From: Actinophytocola algeriensis
GTDB lineage: Bacteria; Actinomycetota; Actinomycetes; Mycobacteriales; Pseudonocardiaceae
Direction: 5' to 3'
DNA: 64,000 nucleotides
Assembly (NCBI RefSeq): GCF_014203735.1
Contig: NZ_JACHJQ010000011.1
Coordinates: forward strand, 248,001-312,000
Shown: positions 26,104-35,544 of the stretch, in pieces
Layout: every line of letters begins with the position of its first letter
Position numbering within the stretch: position 1 is the first letter of the stretch
The notes under the pieces: model-generated
The model's database searches: none
What the model was told of the DNA's origin: nothing
What the model saw: the letters and a program-made list of their open reading frames with translations, nothing else
Position numbers and translations under genes: made by a program

Positions 26104-27885
26104 ATGCGGGTGGCGGTCGACTTCGGCACGTCGAGTACCTGTGTCGCGATCGCGGTTCCGGGTCGCGAACCGCAGGTCGTGACGTTCGACGGGCAGCCGC
26201 TGCTGCCCTCGGCCGTGTACGCGGGGCCGGACGGACGCGTGTTCGTCGGGCCGGAGGCGGACCGGCAGGCCGCGATCGACCCGTCCCGCTACGAGCCGCA
26301 CCCGAAGCGCCGCATCGACGAGACCGAGCTGCTGCTCGGCGCGAGCGTGGTGATGGTGCGCGACGTGGTCCGGGCCGTGCTGCGCCGCGCGGTCGACGAG
26401 GCCCGCCGCGTCGGTGGTGGCGGCGCCGTCGACCAGTTGGTGCTCACCCACCCCGCCGACTGGGGCGGCATCCGCACGCGGGTGCTCCGCCAGGCGGGCA
26501 ACGGGCTCGCCGGCCGGATCGTGCTCGTGCCGGAACCGGTCGCGGCCGCGGTGTTCCACGCCGCGCGGTTCCCGGCCGAGGGCGGGCGGGGGGCCGCGCT
26601 CGCCGTGCTCGACCTCGGTGGCGGCACCGTCGACGTCAGCGTGGTCCGCGGTGGTCACCCGGCGTACGAGGTGCTGGCCACCAGGGGCGACCACACGTTC
26701 GGCGGCGCCGATGTCGACCAGCTGCTGCTCGACCACGTCGGCTCGGTCGTCTCGGCCACCGACCCGGACGGCTGGCGCACCCTCGTCGAGGGCCGTGAGC
26801 TGGCCGACCGAAGACGCAGACGGGTCATCCACCAGGACGTGCAGGGCGCCAAGGAGTCCCTGTCCCGGCACACCTACACCGACGTGCCGATGCCGCCGCC
26901 GTTCCCCGACGTGCACGTCACCAGGCCCGACCTGGAACGGCTGATCACGGCACCGGTGGACCGCGCGGCCCGGCTCACGGCCGCCACCATCGCCGAGGCC
27001 GGCCTCGACCCCGCCGGCCTCGCCGGCATCTTCCTCGTCGGCGGGTCGAGCCGGATCCCGCTGGTGTCGCGGCTCGTGCACCAGCGGTGCGGGGTCGTGC
27101 CGACCACCCTCGACCAGCCCGAGACCGTGGTGGCGCGCGGCGCGCTGCTCGCGGTCGCCCCCACCGCGACCCAGGACACCCCCGGTTCTGGGGTGGTGCT
27201 GGTGCCCCGCGACCAGCAGCAGACTCGCCGCCTCGCACCCGCGCACCGCCCGGTCGCACCGCCGCGGCCGAGCGCCGTGCTGCCCCCGCCACCCGCCCCG
27301 CCCAGCTCGCGCCGCACACAGCTGCTGGTCGTGGGTGGCACGGCCGCGCTGCTCGCCGCCGTCGCGAGCGTGGTGGTCGTCCTGCTCGGCGACAACAGGA
27401 CGGAACACAACCCGAAGGGGTCGGCCGCCACCACGCAGCCGAGCAGGGTGATCGCCCAGTACGAGTACCAGTTCGCGTTGCCGGACGGCTGGGTGCAGAC
27501 CGGCGGCGAGGCCGCCAAGCTGCGCACCGAGATCAAGCCCGCCGAGGCGAAGACCGGCGACGACGTGGTGTTCGTCGAAGAGATCCGCCTGTCGTTCGAC
27601 AGCACCCAGGACCGGGCCCGCGCCGTGGACAAGCTGCGCGGCGACTTCCAGGCCGCGGGCGCGGCGTTCTCCGGGTTCGACGCGGCCGCGACGTTCGCGG
27701 GCCGCGACGTGATCCACTACCGGCAGTCGCTGCCCAACAAGGACGCCACCGTCGACTGGTACGTCCTCTTCGAAGGCCGCACCCAGGTGAGCATCGGGTG
27801 CCAGAGCGCGAACGGCGGCACCCGAGCCGACGCCGTGGCCACCGCCTGCGAGACGATCGTGCGAACAGTGACCATCACCGAGTGA
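26104..27885 (+). CDS. Hsp70-like type VII secretion-associated membrane protein (Rv3446c-like)
   Basis: The 593-residue protein starts with an actin/Hsp70 nucleotide-binding fold: VAVDFGTSSTCVAI, the phosphate-2 loop LDLGGGTVDVSV and the adenosine motif FLVGGSSRIPLV. A Pro/Ala-rich linker, one transmembrane helix (about 405-428) and an extracytoplasmic domain of about 150 residues follow. The last domain resembles the T7SS_Rv3446c family seen beside ESX-4 genes. No Hsp70 substrate-binding domain is present. ATP binding inside the cell may be coupled to an outside domain during ESX-4 assembly or activity; that is inference. It lies 61 bp after eccC; an alternative GTG start at 26098 adds two residues. 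Confidence 0.85.
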   Translation: MRVAVDFGTSSTCVAIAVPGREPQVVTFDGQPLLPSAVYAGPDGRVFVGPEADRQAAIDPSRYEPHPKRRIDETELLLGASVVMVRDVVRAVLRRAVDEARRVGGGGAVDQLVLTHPADWGGIRTRVLRQAGNGLAGRIVLVPEPVAAAVFHAARFPAEGGRGAALAVLDLGGGTVDVSVVRGGHPAYEVLATRGDHTFGGADVDQLLLDHVGSVVSATDPDGWRTLVEGRELADRRRRRVIHQDVQGAKESLSRHTYTDVPMPPPFPDVHVTRPDLERLITAPVDRAARLTAATIAEAGLDPAGLAGIFLVGGSSRIPLVSRLVHQRCGVVPTTLDQPETVVARGALLAVAPTATQDTPGSGVVLVPRDQQQTRRLAPAHRPVAPPRPSAVLPPPPAPPSSRRTQLLVVGGTAALLAAVASVVVVLLGDNRTEHNPKGSAATTQPSRVIAQYEYQFALPDGWVQTGGEAAKLRTEIKPAEAKTGDDVVFVEEIRLSFDSTQDRARAVDKLRGDFQAAGAAFSGFDAAATFAGRDVIHYRQSLPNKDATVDWYVLFEGRTQVSIGCQSANGGTRADAVATACETIVRTVTITE

Positions 27886-27903
27886 GCTGGGTACGCTGCC
27901 CGC

Positions 27904-28539
27904 ATGACCGGGCAGGATGGCGGCGGTTTCCCCCAGGCCGCACGGCGTTTCATGGCGGAGGTCGACACTGCGTTGACCAGGGCCCGGCGGGCGGCGCGTG
28001 AGGCGAGAGCCACGTCGGAGCAGTTCCGCCGCAGCACCGGCGAGCTCGGCGCGCAGGCGAAGACCGGAAAACTGCGCGGAGTTCGCCGCGGCGAGGTCAC
28101 ACCCACGTCGGAGCAGGCCAGGGCACAGGCCGTGGAGTTCCGCGCTGCCAACGGTTTGCCCGTCGATGAGCTGCCCGGTCCGGACGCCCTGCTCGCCCGC
28201 CTGCCAGAGCCTGCGGCCGAACCCGTGCGGGAGAACGAGGACTTCTCCCAGCACCGGGTCCTGTTCGATGTCGACGCGCACGGGGAACCGGCCGAAACCG
28301 AAACCGGGGTCGCCGAACCGGCCGACGACGAGAAAATGGGCCGGATCGATTCACCGAGTGCCGGACCGGCTCGGACGAGTGACGACGACGAGGACTTTTC
28401 GCAACAGCGAATCCTCCTCGACGCAACCGTCGAATCCTATCGTCCGGACGGCATGCTGGGTGCCGTGTTCGAGCCCGTGGAACCCGAAACCAGCAGGTCA
28501 GAGACCTTCTCCGAGCGTCGCCGCGAAGGGTCGGACTGA
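27904..28539 (+). CDS. Acidic protein with two EDFSQ repeats, T7SS-associated
   Basis: I do not recognise this 211-residue protein. Residues 15-80 are helical and charged (TRARRAAREARATSEQF). The second half is acidic and carries two copies of a short motif: NEDFSQHRVLFD (111-122) and DEDFSQQRILLD (163-173). Related acidic endings occur in the small proteins at 35541-36128 and 39280-39795 (DDEDDFSNQSSW), also next to WXG genes. There is no signal or membrane segment. It follows the Hsp70-like gene by 18 bp and precedes the esx pair. A linear docking motif for a secretion component is possible, but is only a guess. Confidence 0.65.
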   Translation: MTGQDGGGFPQAARRFMAEVDTALTRARRAAREARATSEQFRRSTGELGAQAKTGKLRGVRRGEVTPTSEQARAQAVEFRAANGLPVDELPGPDALLARLPEPAAEPVRENEDFSQHRVLFDVDAHGEPAETETGVAEPADDEKMGRIDSPSAGPARTSDDDEDFSQQRILLDATVESYRPDGMLGAVFEPVEPETSRSETFSERRREGSD

Positions 28540-28644
28540 CCCCGCCCCGCACGGGTCCGGCCACCGTTCAGCCCAGTGATTTCCTTGTGCGATCGCGATG
28601 CGCGTTCACGCTCGCAACGACCTCCGAGCAGATGACGACAACGT

Positions 28645-28671
28645 GGAACCGAACGTGGCAGGGTCTACGTC
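28645..28671 (+). promoter_or_regulatory. Possible ECF-sigma promoter before the WXG100 pair
   Basis: GGAAC (28645-28649) and CGTC (28668-28671), 18 bases apart, resemble a SigE-type ECF promoter in the 197-bp gap before the esx genes. The downstream gene starts 66 bp later. Only two short motifs support it. Confidence 0.25.
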
Positions 28672-28736
28672 GCAGGAGGCGTACGAACCCAAGAGCTTGT
28701 ACGACCATAAGACCCGATGAAGGGGGTTTCTTTCTA

Positions 28737-29048
28737 ATGAGTGACTTCGAGACAGGCTCAGCCGAACTTCTGACCGCTGCCGGTCAGATGATGGACACCA
28801 ACGAGCTGCTGATGGACAACGGCCGGAAGCTGGCGCAGGCGGTCGACGCCATCGCCGGTCAGTGGGTCGGTGCCGCCGCGATGGCCTTCACCAACCTGAT
28901 GACGGCGTACCAGAACGACTTCACGAACCTGAACACCGCTCTGAGCACCATCTCGGAGCAGGTCACCGGTTCGGCCACCCTGTACCAGCAGCAGGAAGAC
29001 GCAGCGGCTGCTGACGTCTCCGCGATCGCCGCGACGCTCGACGGCTGA
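28737..29048 (+). CDS. WXG100 protein (ESX substrate, partner 1)
   Basis: The 103-residue protein is a two-helix WXG100 member with QWVGAAAMAF as the WXG turn and YQQQE near the C-terminus as the YxxxD/E signal. Together with the next gene it should form the small secreted heterodimer of this locus, matching the position of esxU/esxT in ESX-4. The reading frame is open upstream, but the ATG at 28737, with AAGGGGG about 8 bases before it, gives the standard length. Confidence 0.88.
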   Translation: MSDFETGSAELLTAAGQMMDTNELLMDNGRKLAQAVDAIAGQWVGAAAMAFTNLMTAYQNDFTNLNTALSTISEQVTGSATLYQQQEDAAAADVSAIAATLDG

Positions 29049-29102
29049 GCCAGGCAGTAACAGCACACCCTCGTCTTCCAAACTCAGGAGAAAGAAAGAG
29101 AA

Positions 29103-29393
29103 ATGACTGATCGCATCAAGGTCTCATTCGGCTCGATGGAGCAGCTCGCGGGCGACATCCGCGGCCAGGTTTCGGCGATCGAGGGCAACCTCACCGACCT
29201 CGGGTCGCAGATCCGCAACCTGGAGCAGGACTGGCGCGGTGGCGCGAGCGAGGGCTTCCAGGTCACCAAGCAGAAGTGGTTCGACGCCGCCGACAGCCTC
29301 CGTGGCACGCTGGCCCGGATCGAGACCGCGGTGGTCCAGTCCACCCAGGGCTACGGCGACGCCGAGAAGAAGAACGCCTCCCGCTGGGAGTGA
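29103..29393 (+). CDS. WXG100 protein (ESX substrate, partner 2)
   Basis: The 96-residue WXG100 protein has QDWRGGASEGF as its turn and a C-terminal YGDAE (YxxxE). Both members of this pair carry a YxxxE, whereas in many ESX pairs only one partner does. AGGAGAAAG lies just before the ATG. It lies 54 bp after the first WXG100 gene and is followed by a strong hairpin at 29420-29457, so the pair forms the end of the transcript. It lies just upstream of a convergent lipoprotein gene. Confidence 0.9.
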   Translation: MTDRIKVSFGSMEQLAGDIRGQVSAIEGNLTDLGSQIRNLEQDWRGGASEGFQVTKQKWFDAADSLRGTLARIETAVVQSTQGYGDAEKKNASRWE

Positions 29394-29419
29394 GCTCGAC
29401 CGTTCGTCAACTGAACACT

Positions 29420-29457
29420 GCGAGTGGGGCTCGGGAGCAATCCTGGGCCCCACTCGC
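29420..29457. terminator. Hairpin after the WXG100 pair
   Basis: GCGAGTGGGGC (29420-29430) pairs perfectly with GCCCCACTCGC (29447-29457) around a 16-base loop. It lies 26 bp after the WXG100 stop and 60 bp before the convergent lipoprotein stop, so it may serve both directions. Confidence 0.65.
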
Positions 29458-29516
29458 TGTGTGCACCAGATGTTTCCGTGTGCACTGTGTCGTTCCGTGT
29501 GCACTGTCGGAAGTGG

Positions 29517-30413
29517 TCACTCCTGCGGCGTGCGGTCGTTGAACTTCTCCCAGAACGCGTCCAGCGCCGCCTGACCGGTGATGGCGGTCACCTCGGCCGC
29601 GTCGGGCGCGTCGGGGATGTCCGACTCCGCCGCCTCCCCGAGCACCTCGTACTCCAGCTGGATCTCCAGCTTCGGCGCGTCGCCGTCGGTGACCGTGCCG
29701 CGGACCACCAGGCCGGTGAACTCCATCGCGTGGTCGAGCCGGATCGTCACCGGCACCACGGTCTTGCGCATCCGCTCGGTCAGCGCGTCACGCTGGTCCT
29801 CCGGGACCGACACGATGCCCTCGTCGAGCATCACGCCGAGCAGCGCACCCGTCGTCACCTCGAAACCGTCGTCGGTGGCCCGTGCCTCGCTCGGCTGCTC
29901 GTCCGGCACGTCCAGGGCCGTCTGCCCGATCGAGGTGTCCACATTGCACGCCGCCCACGCGGTCAGCAGGAAGCACGTCTCGAACCCGTCCGCGTAGATC
30001 GACGGCACCGACACCCACGGCGTCGGCGCCATGAACGCGTGGTCGGCGTCGAGCTTGATGAAGTCCACCTTCGACCCGGGCGGCGTGACCCGCTCCGACC
30101 AGTCGCCGTCGGCCGCGAACCGCCGCTTCTGGAGGATCCCGACCGGGTCGCCCACCTTGTACGACTCGTGCTCGGTCGTGATCTTCGTGTCGCCGAAGTT
30201 GAGGTAGTTGTAGACCCTGGCGTGTTCGTCGCCGAGGTTCGTGAAATGGTCCTGGAACGCGTCGATGCCGCGCTTCACGGCCGCCGCGGTGGCCTGCTCG
30301 GCACTCGCGCGGTCCGCCACCGGCCTGCCCGTCGTCGGCTGGGCGCAGCCGGCGGCCACGGCGGCGCACACGACCACGCACGCCAGCCGACGGGTGACCC
30401 TGGTGACCCTCAT
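29517..30413 (-). CDS. Putative lipoprotein of unknown function
   Basis: The 298-residue protein has a lipoprotein signal peptide: basic MRVTRVTRRL, hydrophobic core and lipobox VAAGC with Cys23. The mature domain (about 275 residues) has no family I recognise; it contains YNYLNFGD, PTPWVSVPSIYADG and a central pair of cysteines (ETCFLLTAWAACNVD). The ATG at 30413 is chosen because it gives the signal; the frame is open further upstream. It lies between the esx pair and rplM, transcribed away from rplM. Confidence 0.72.
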   Translation of the reverse strand: MRVTRVTRRLACVVVCAAVAAGCAQPTTGRPVADRASAEQATAAAVKRGIDAFQDHFTNLGDEHARVYNYLNFGDTKITTEHESYKVGDPVGILQKRRFAADGDWSERVTPPGSKVDFIKLDADHAFMAPTPWVSVPSIYADGFETCFLLTAWAACNVDTSIGQTALDVPDEQPSEARATDDGFEVTTGALLGVMLDEGIVSVPEDQRDALTERMRKTVVPVTIRLDHAMEFTGLVVRGTVTDGDAPKLEIQLEYEVLGEAAESDIPDAPDAAEVTAITGQAALDAFWEKFNDRTPQE

Positions 30414-30497
30414 CTCACATACCCCTCGCAGAACAGCAGGAACACGCCGTCGACGTGCACGATAGTGCGCGGTACCACCCGCTGTGTGGGGGCCGCT

Positions 30498-30527
30498 TTG
30501 ACCCTCGCTCGGGACGGCGGGTATCTT
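30498..30527 (+). promoter_or_regulatory. Candidate promoter for rplM-rpsI
   Basis: TTGACC (30498-30503) and TATCTT (30522-30527) with an 18-base spacer lie about 80 bp before the rplM start. The -35 matches five of six consensus bases. Strong, constitutive-looking sites are expected for ribosomal protein genes. Confidence 0.5.
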
Positions 30528-30606
30528 TCTGTGTTGTTGCGCGGCGCGGGCGTATGCCCGTATGAGCGCACATGCACCCTGACGCAAATGACGACGAGGT
30601 AGATCC

Positions 30607-31050
30607 GTGCGCACGTACAGCCCGAAGCCAGGTGAGGTGGCCCGCACCTGGCATGTCATCGACGCGGAGGACGTTGTCCTCGGCCGGCTCGCCTCGAACG
30701 TCGCCACGCTGCTCCGGGGCAAGCACAAGCCGACCTTCGCTCCGCATGTCGACACCGGCGACTTCGTCGTCATCGTCAACGCGGACAAGGTCGTGCTGAC
30801 CGGTAACAAGCGTGACCAGGCCTTCGCGTACCGGCACAGCGGTTACCCGGGCGGTCTGCGCAAGCAGTCGTTCGGCGATCTGCTGGACACCCGGCCTGAG
30901 CGGCTGCTCGAGAAGGTCGTCAAGGGCATGCTGCCGAAGAACAAGCTCGGCCGTGCCCAGGGCAAGAAGCTGAAGGTCTACGCCGGCCCGGAGCACCCGC
31001 ACGCCGCGCAGCAGCCGAAGCCGTTCGAGATCGCCAAGGTCAGCAGGTAA
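30607..31050 (+). CDS. rplM: 50S ribosomal protein L13
   Basis: The 147-residue protein matches bacterial L13 throughout: [56 protein letters not shown] and [14 protein letters not shown]. It is an early-assembly 50S protein. The start is GTG 30607. It is followed 40 bp later by rpsI, the universal L13-S9 pair. Confidence 0.98.
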   Translation: MRTYSPKPGEVARTWHVIDAEDVVLGRLASNVATLLRGKHKPTFAPHVDTGDFVVIVNADKVVLTGNKRDQAFAYRHSGYPGGLRKQSFGDLLDTRPERLLEKVVKGMLPKNKLGRAQGKKLKVYAGPEHPHAAQQPKPFEIAKVSR

Positions 31051-31090
31051 ATGGACTTGCTAGCCATCAAGTCGGACAAAGCGAGGATCA

Positions 31091-31576
<486 letters not shown>

Positions 31577-31631
31577 TGCGGAGCGGCCGGGTGGGCTTGG
31601 CCTGCTCGGCGAACACGCTGGCTTTGTAGTG

Positions 31632-31674
31632 GAACGCCGCGTCCGGGATGTGCGATGCACCGGGCGCGGCGTTC
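31632..31674 (+). terminator. Hairpin after rpsI
   Basis: GAACGCCGCG (31632-31641) pairs with CGCGGCGTTC (31665-31674); inner CCGG/CCGG pairing extends the stem. It lies 55 bp after rpsI and 38 bp before glmM, so it may end or attenuate the ribosomal transcript. Confidence 0.6.
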
Positions 31675-31711
31675 GCTGCTTTCCGGACCCCACTTGGAGG
31701 AATCGCCAACG

Positions 31712-33046
31712 ATGGCTCGGCTGTTCGGTACCGACGGTGTTCGCGGGCTGGCGAACTCCGATCTGACCCCTGAGCTGGCACTGTCCGTCGCGGCGGCCGC
31801 GGCGCGAGTGCTGGCCGAGCACGACAGCTCGCACCGCCCGATCGCCGTCGTCGGCCGGGATCCGAGGGCGAGCGGTGAGATGCTGCAGGCCGCCGTGTCC
31901 GCCGGGCTCACCTCCGCCGGCGCCGACGTCATGCAGCTCGGCGTGCTGCCGACCCCCGCGGTCGCGCACCTCGTCGGCGAGCTGGGCGCCGACCTCGGCG
32001 TGATGATCTCCGCCTCGCACAACCCGATGCCCGACAACGGCATCAAGCTGTTCGCCGCGGGCGGGCACAAGCTGCCGGACCTCATCGAGGACGAGATCGA
32101 GTCCCACATGGGTGTCGCGTTCACGCGCCCAACCGGCGCCGGTGTCGGCCGCGTGTACGACATCGCCGACGCGCTCGACCGGTACCTGGAGCACCTGCTG
32201 AAGGCGGTCCCGCACCGCCTCGACGGCCTGCGTGTCGTGGTCGACTGCGCGAACGGCGCAGCGTGGGCCGCCGCGCCGAGGGTCTACCGCGAAGCGGGCG
32301 CCGAGGTGATCGCGATCCACGCGCTGCCCGACGGCGAGAACATCAACCAGGACTGCGGCTCCACCCACCTCGACGTCCTGCGCGACGCGGTGCTGTCCGA
32401 GAAGGCGGACCTGGGCATCGCCCACGACGGCGACGCCGACCGCTGCCTCGCGGTCGACGCCGAGGGCAACGTCGTCGACGGCGACCAGATCATGGCCGTG
32501 CTGGCACTGGCCATGAAGGAGTCCGGCGACCTGGTCGAGGACACCCTGGTCGCGACGGTGATGAGCAACCTGGGTCTGCACCTGGCGATGCGCGAACACG
32601 GCGTCAACCTCCGCACCACCGCGGTCGGCGACCGCTACGTGCTGGAAGCGTTGCGCGAGAACAACTTCTCCCTCGGCGGCGAGCAGTCCGGCCACGTGGT
32701 CCTCCCGGCCCACGCCACCACCGGCGACGGCCTGCTGACCGCCCTGCGCCTGATGGCCCGGGTAGCCGAGACCGGCCGCCCCCTGTCCGACCTCGCGGGC
32801 GTCATGACCCGCCTCCCACAGGTCCTGGTGAACGTGAAGGTCGCCGACAAGTCAGCGGTGACCAGTTCCACGACGGTCAGCGAAGCGGTGGCCGAAGTGG
32901 AAGCCGAACTGGGCGAGACAGGCCGCGTCCTGCTTCGCCCGTCCGGCACCGAGCAACTCGTCCGCGTCATGGTCGAGGCCCCGTCCCACGAGGTGGCGGA
33001 GAAGGCAGCCCAACGCTTGGTCGGCGTCGTCAGCGCAGCCGTCTGA
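31712..33046 (+). CDS. glmM: Phosphoglucosamine mutase GlmM
   Basis: The 444-residue enzyme interconverts glucosamine-6-phosphate and glucosamine-1-phosphate for UDP-GlcNAc and peptidoglycan synthesis. It has the opening LFGTDGVRG, the phosphoserine loop ISASHNP with Ser102, the Mg-binding loop DGDADRC, the sugar loop GGEQSGH and the phosphate-binding [14 protein letters not shown]. The ATG at 31712 follows GGAGG about 13 bases upstream; an in-frame upstream ATG would add 19 residues with no match. Its partner glmS lies 13 kb downstream, after the type VII substrate cluster. Confidence 0.97.
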   Translation: MARLFGTDGVRGLANSDLTPELALSVAAAAARVLAEHDSSHRPIAVVGRDPRASGEMLQAAVSAGLTSAGADVMQLGVLPTPAVAHLVGELGADLGVMISASHNPMPDNGIKLFAAGGHKLPDLIEDEIESHMGVAFTRPTGAGVGRVYDIADALDRYLEHLLKAVPHRLDGLRVVVDCANGAAWAAAPRVYREAGAEVIAIHALPDGENINQDCGSTHLDVLRDAVLSEKADLGIAHDGDADRCLAVDAEGNVVDGDQIMAVLALAMKESGDLVEDTLVATVMSNLGLHLAMREHGVNLRTTAVGDRYVLEALRENNFSLGGEQSGHVVLPAHATTGDGLLTALRLMARVAETGRPLSDLAGVMTRLPQVLVNVKVADKSAVTSSTTVSEAVAEVEAELGETGRVLLRPSGTEQLVRVMVEAPSHEVAEKAAQRLVGVVSAAV

Positions 33047-33088
33047 CCAGCACTTTCCGTCTACAAATCCCCCAATCCACCCCCGATC

Positions 33089-33111
33089 GCAACATCGGAT
33101 CGGTATGTTGC
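33089..33111. promoter_or_regulatory. Inverted repeat upstream of the T7SS substrate cluster
   Basis: GCAACAT (33089-33095) and ATGTTGC (33105-33111) form a perfect 7-bp inverted repeat with a 9-base spacer, about 75 bp before the first gene of the cluster. It is a candidate operator; the regulator is unknown. Confidence 0.3.
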
Positions 33112-33187
33112 CAGCAGTGTGCGCAGGCGTACGATCCGTGTCTGCGTGCGCTGTGGGGGTTCGTTGACCAGGAGGGGGTCACGGCAC

Positions 33188-33514
33188 ATGTCTGACGGCT
33201 TCGAGTACAACCCCGAGGCGATGCGCGCGTTCGCGGAGGTCTTCAACCAGGCAGGCGCCCAGATGGCGGAAGTCCAGGCCACGGTGGCCCAGACCTCTGC
33301 CAAGGCAGGCGACTTCGGCCGCGCCTGGGAGGAGCAGGGGACCGACTTCGACACGTACATGGCGGCGATCGCCGAGGACCTGGGGAAGTTGTCCACGCAC
33401 CTCGCCGAGATCGGCGGGCAGATCGCGCAGGGCGCCGACCTGACGGTCCAGGCCGACACCACGGGGCTGCAGAACGTCCAGGCCGTGGAGATCGACTCCC
33501 GAGGTGGCGAATGA
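33188..33514 (+). CDS. Small WXG100/EspC-like T7SS protein
   Basis: The 108-residue, all-helical acidic protein has YNPEAMRAFAEVFNQAG, FGRAWEEQGTDFDTYM and a Thr/Gln-rich C-terminus. It fits the size and pattern of small ESX-associated helical hairpins, and its place after glmM matches Rv3440c of M. tuberculosis. The ATG at 33188 has GGAGGGGG about 10 bases upstream; upstream in-frame residues are arginine-rich and unlikely. Its stop overlaps the start of the large gene (ATGA), so the two probably form a secreted pair. Confidence 0.7.
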   Translation: MSDGFEYNPEAMRAFAEVFNQAGAQMAEVQATVAQTSAKAGDFGRAWEEQGTDFDTYMAAIAEDLGKLSTHLAEIGGQIAQGADLTVQADTTGLQNVQAVEIDSRGGE

Positions 33515-35544
33515 AGTTCGAACTGCCGAACGCCGTCGCCGCGATGAACAACGCGGTAGCCGCGGTCGGGGACGACGGCGACTCCTGGGAGCTCATCGGT
33601 GACCCGCTGACCAAGGTCGTCGACGAGGTTGTGCCCGCCTACAACGAGAAGCTCGACCTGAAGCTGGACCCGTCCGCGGGCAACAAGCGCGCCGAGGTCT
33701 GTACGGTCCGCTGGGGGAAGATCGACAAGGACGTCGCGCGGCTGAACGGTCTCGTCGCCGCCATCCGGAACGTCGCGGCGGTCATCAAGAGTGGCAAGGA
33801 CACCATCGCCCACGAGTGGAAGGGCGAGTCGTACGACGCGTTCCGCCTGCAGATCGAGAAGGTCGAGAAGACCCTCGACGACTACGCGGCCGCCGTCGAG
33901 ACCACCGCGGCCGGGATGAAGGCCGCCACCGACGGCACCCGGCAGATGTTCACCACCTACCGCGACGACACGGTCGAGAAGCACCTGGTCTTCGACAAGG
34001 TTTCGAAACCCGACGACTGGTGGCGCCTGTCGGCGAACGACGCGGAATTCCTGGTCGAGAACTGCGGTTCGCAAACGGCCATCTCGGACTGCCTGTACAA
34101 CAACGACGAACAGGTCGGGGTCATCAATGGGAAGCTGACCAACCGTCGGTTGTTCGACCAGGTCACGCAGTGGGACTGCACCCGAAACCCGGGTGTGGTG
34201 ATCGGTCAGTACAACTACCTCGTCGACGAGGCGTACGAAGAGCGCACGCACATCAGCGGCAAGATCCACAACTGGTACGTCGCGACGGACGAGTTGAAGA
34301 CCAGGGTCGGGGAGGCGTTCGACGCGGCACTGGAGAACCTCCGGATCATCGCCGAGGTCAAGGTCTTCTCCACCCTGTCGGTGCCGGGCGCGACGGCCCC
34401 GGCCGGAGCGCCGAGCGGCGACCCCGGCCCGGGAGCAGGCGGCGGTTCGCCCGGCCCCGGCCCCGGCGCCGGTTACCCGGGGCCCGGTGGTGGTGGCGGC
34501 GAGGTCGCGATGCCGCCACCTGGCCCAGCGCCCGAGCCCGAGCCGATGCCGGAACCCGAGCCGGTCGCGGCGGCCGCCGCCGAGCCCGACACCGCGCAGG
34601 CCACCGACCCGGCCGCCGCCGAGACCGTCTCGATCAAGGACGGCGACCGGACGATCTCGGTCAGCAGCCCCGACGGTCAGGGCCACGTGAAGGTGACCGT
34701 GGACGACGGGAGCGGCACGCCCAAGTCGTACGCGCTCGACTTCGACGCGGCCAGCGGCATGGGCCCGAAGCCGGGTACCGAAGGGCAGCAGGCCGAGCCG
34801 GAAGAGGGCGTGGAGCAGGTGCCCGCCCGGTCGGACGGCAAGTGCGTCATCAAGGACGGTGACGTGACGATCACCGCCGAGCGGCCGCTGTTCTCGCCGG
34901 ACTCGATCTCGATCACGGTCGACGACGGCACCGGCGCGCCGAAGTCCTACACGCTCGACTTCCCCGAGGAACCTGACACCTCGGCGGCGGACGCACAGCC
35001 CGACCAGGCCGCCGCGCGGCAAGCCACGAACGGGGCCGTGCCTGGCGCGGTCTCCCCGTCGCAGGACGCGACGGCGGCTCCCGTGCCGGACACACGGCAC
35101 ACCGAGCCGGGCACGCGGGAACCAGCCGCCCGGGAACCAGCAGCACAGCCCGCCGCCACGCAGGAACCGGCTCAACCCGCGACCTCCGCCACGGCGGGCC
35201 CGGCCGCGCAGCCGGCCGCGACCGGGCAGGAGACCCACGCCCAGGCGTGGACCAGCGACCAGGGCGGTTCGCTGTCCGGTGTGCTGGAGGCGGACCAGCC
35301 CGAGGGAGAGGCCGGGCTCGCGAGCGTGCCGGACGACGCGGCGACGGAGTCGTCCGAGGCCACTGGCATGGCGGGCGCCGGCCTGCCGATGATGGGCGGG
35401 GCCACCGGCAGCGGCGGGGGCGAACCCGGCCGGGCAGGCTCGGGCTGGAGCGTGCACGGTGACCTCTTCGACTCCGGTGAGCCGGTCTACAGCATGCACG
35501 GCGTGCTGGGCGACGACGACCTCGAGACGCGGGAGGCACAGTGA
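33511..35544 (+). CDS. Large WXG protein with Gly/Pro-rich tail and two DGD repeats
   Basis: The 677-residue predicted T7SS substrate has a helical N-terminal region of about 290 residues with Trp103-Lys-Gly105 (HEWKGESYDAF) as WXG turn. It includes a Cys/Trp-containing middle part (PDDWWRL, QWDCTRNPG). A Pro/Gly-rich linker and two ~37-residue repeats at 375-411 and 447-484 (pattern IKDGDxTI... VTVDDGxG.PKSY.LDF) follow. A long Ala/Pro/Thr-rich stretch, a GLPMMGG patch and a C-terminal tag with WSVHGDLFD end the chain. Its position matches the Ala/Pro-rich Rv3439c beside glmM in M. tuberculosis. It overlaps both neighbours. Function unknown. Confidence 0.72.
   Translation: MKFELPNAVAAMNNAVAAVGDDGDSWELIGDPLTKVVDEVVPAYNEKLDLKLDPSAGNKRAEVCTVRWGKIDKDVARLNGLVAAIRNVAAVIKSGKDTIAHEWKGESYDAFRLQIEKVEKTLDDYAAAVETTAAGMKAATDGTRQMFTTYRDDTVEKHLVFDKVSKPDDWWRLSANDAEFLVENCGSQTAISDCLYNNDEQVGVINGKLTNRRLFDQVTQWDCTRNPGVVIGQYNYLVDEAYEERTHISGKIHNWYVATDELKTRVGEAFDAALENLRIIAEVKVFSTLSVPGATAPAGAPSGDPGPGAGGGSPGPGPGAGYPGPGGGGGEVAMPPPGPAPEPEPMPEPEPVAAAAAEPDTAQATDPAAAETVSIKDGDRTISVSSPDGQGHVKVTVDDGSGTPKSYALDFDAASGMGPKPGTEGQQAEPEEGVEQVPARSDGKCVIKDGDVTITAERPLFSPDSISITVDDGTGAPKSYTLDFPEEPDTSAADAQPDQAAARQATNGAVPGAVSPSQDATAAPVPDTRHTEPGTREPAAREPAAQPAATQEPAQPATSATAGPAAQPAATGQETHAQAWTSDQGGSLSGVLEADQPEGEAGLASVPDDAATESSEATGMAGAGLPMMGGATGSGGGEPGRAGSGWSVHGDLFDSGEPVYSMHGVLGDDDLETREAQ

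Noticed and set aside
22062-26129. 1355-codon open frame on the minus strand over eccC
   Set aside because: It is the mirror of eccC codon bias: Arg/Val/Leu/Asp-rich with no domain, while the plus frame has three ATPase domains. High GC leaves such antisense frames open.
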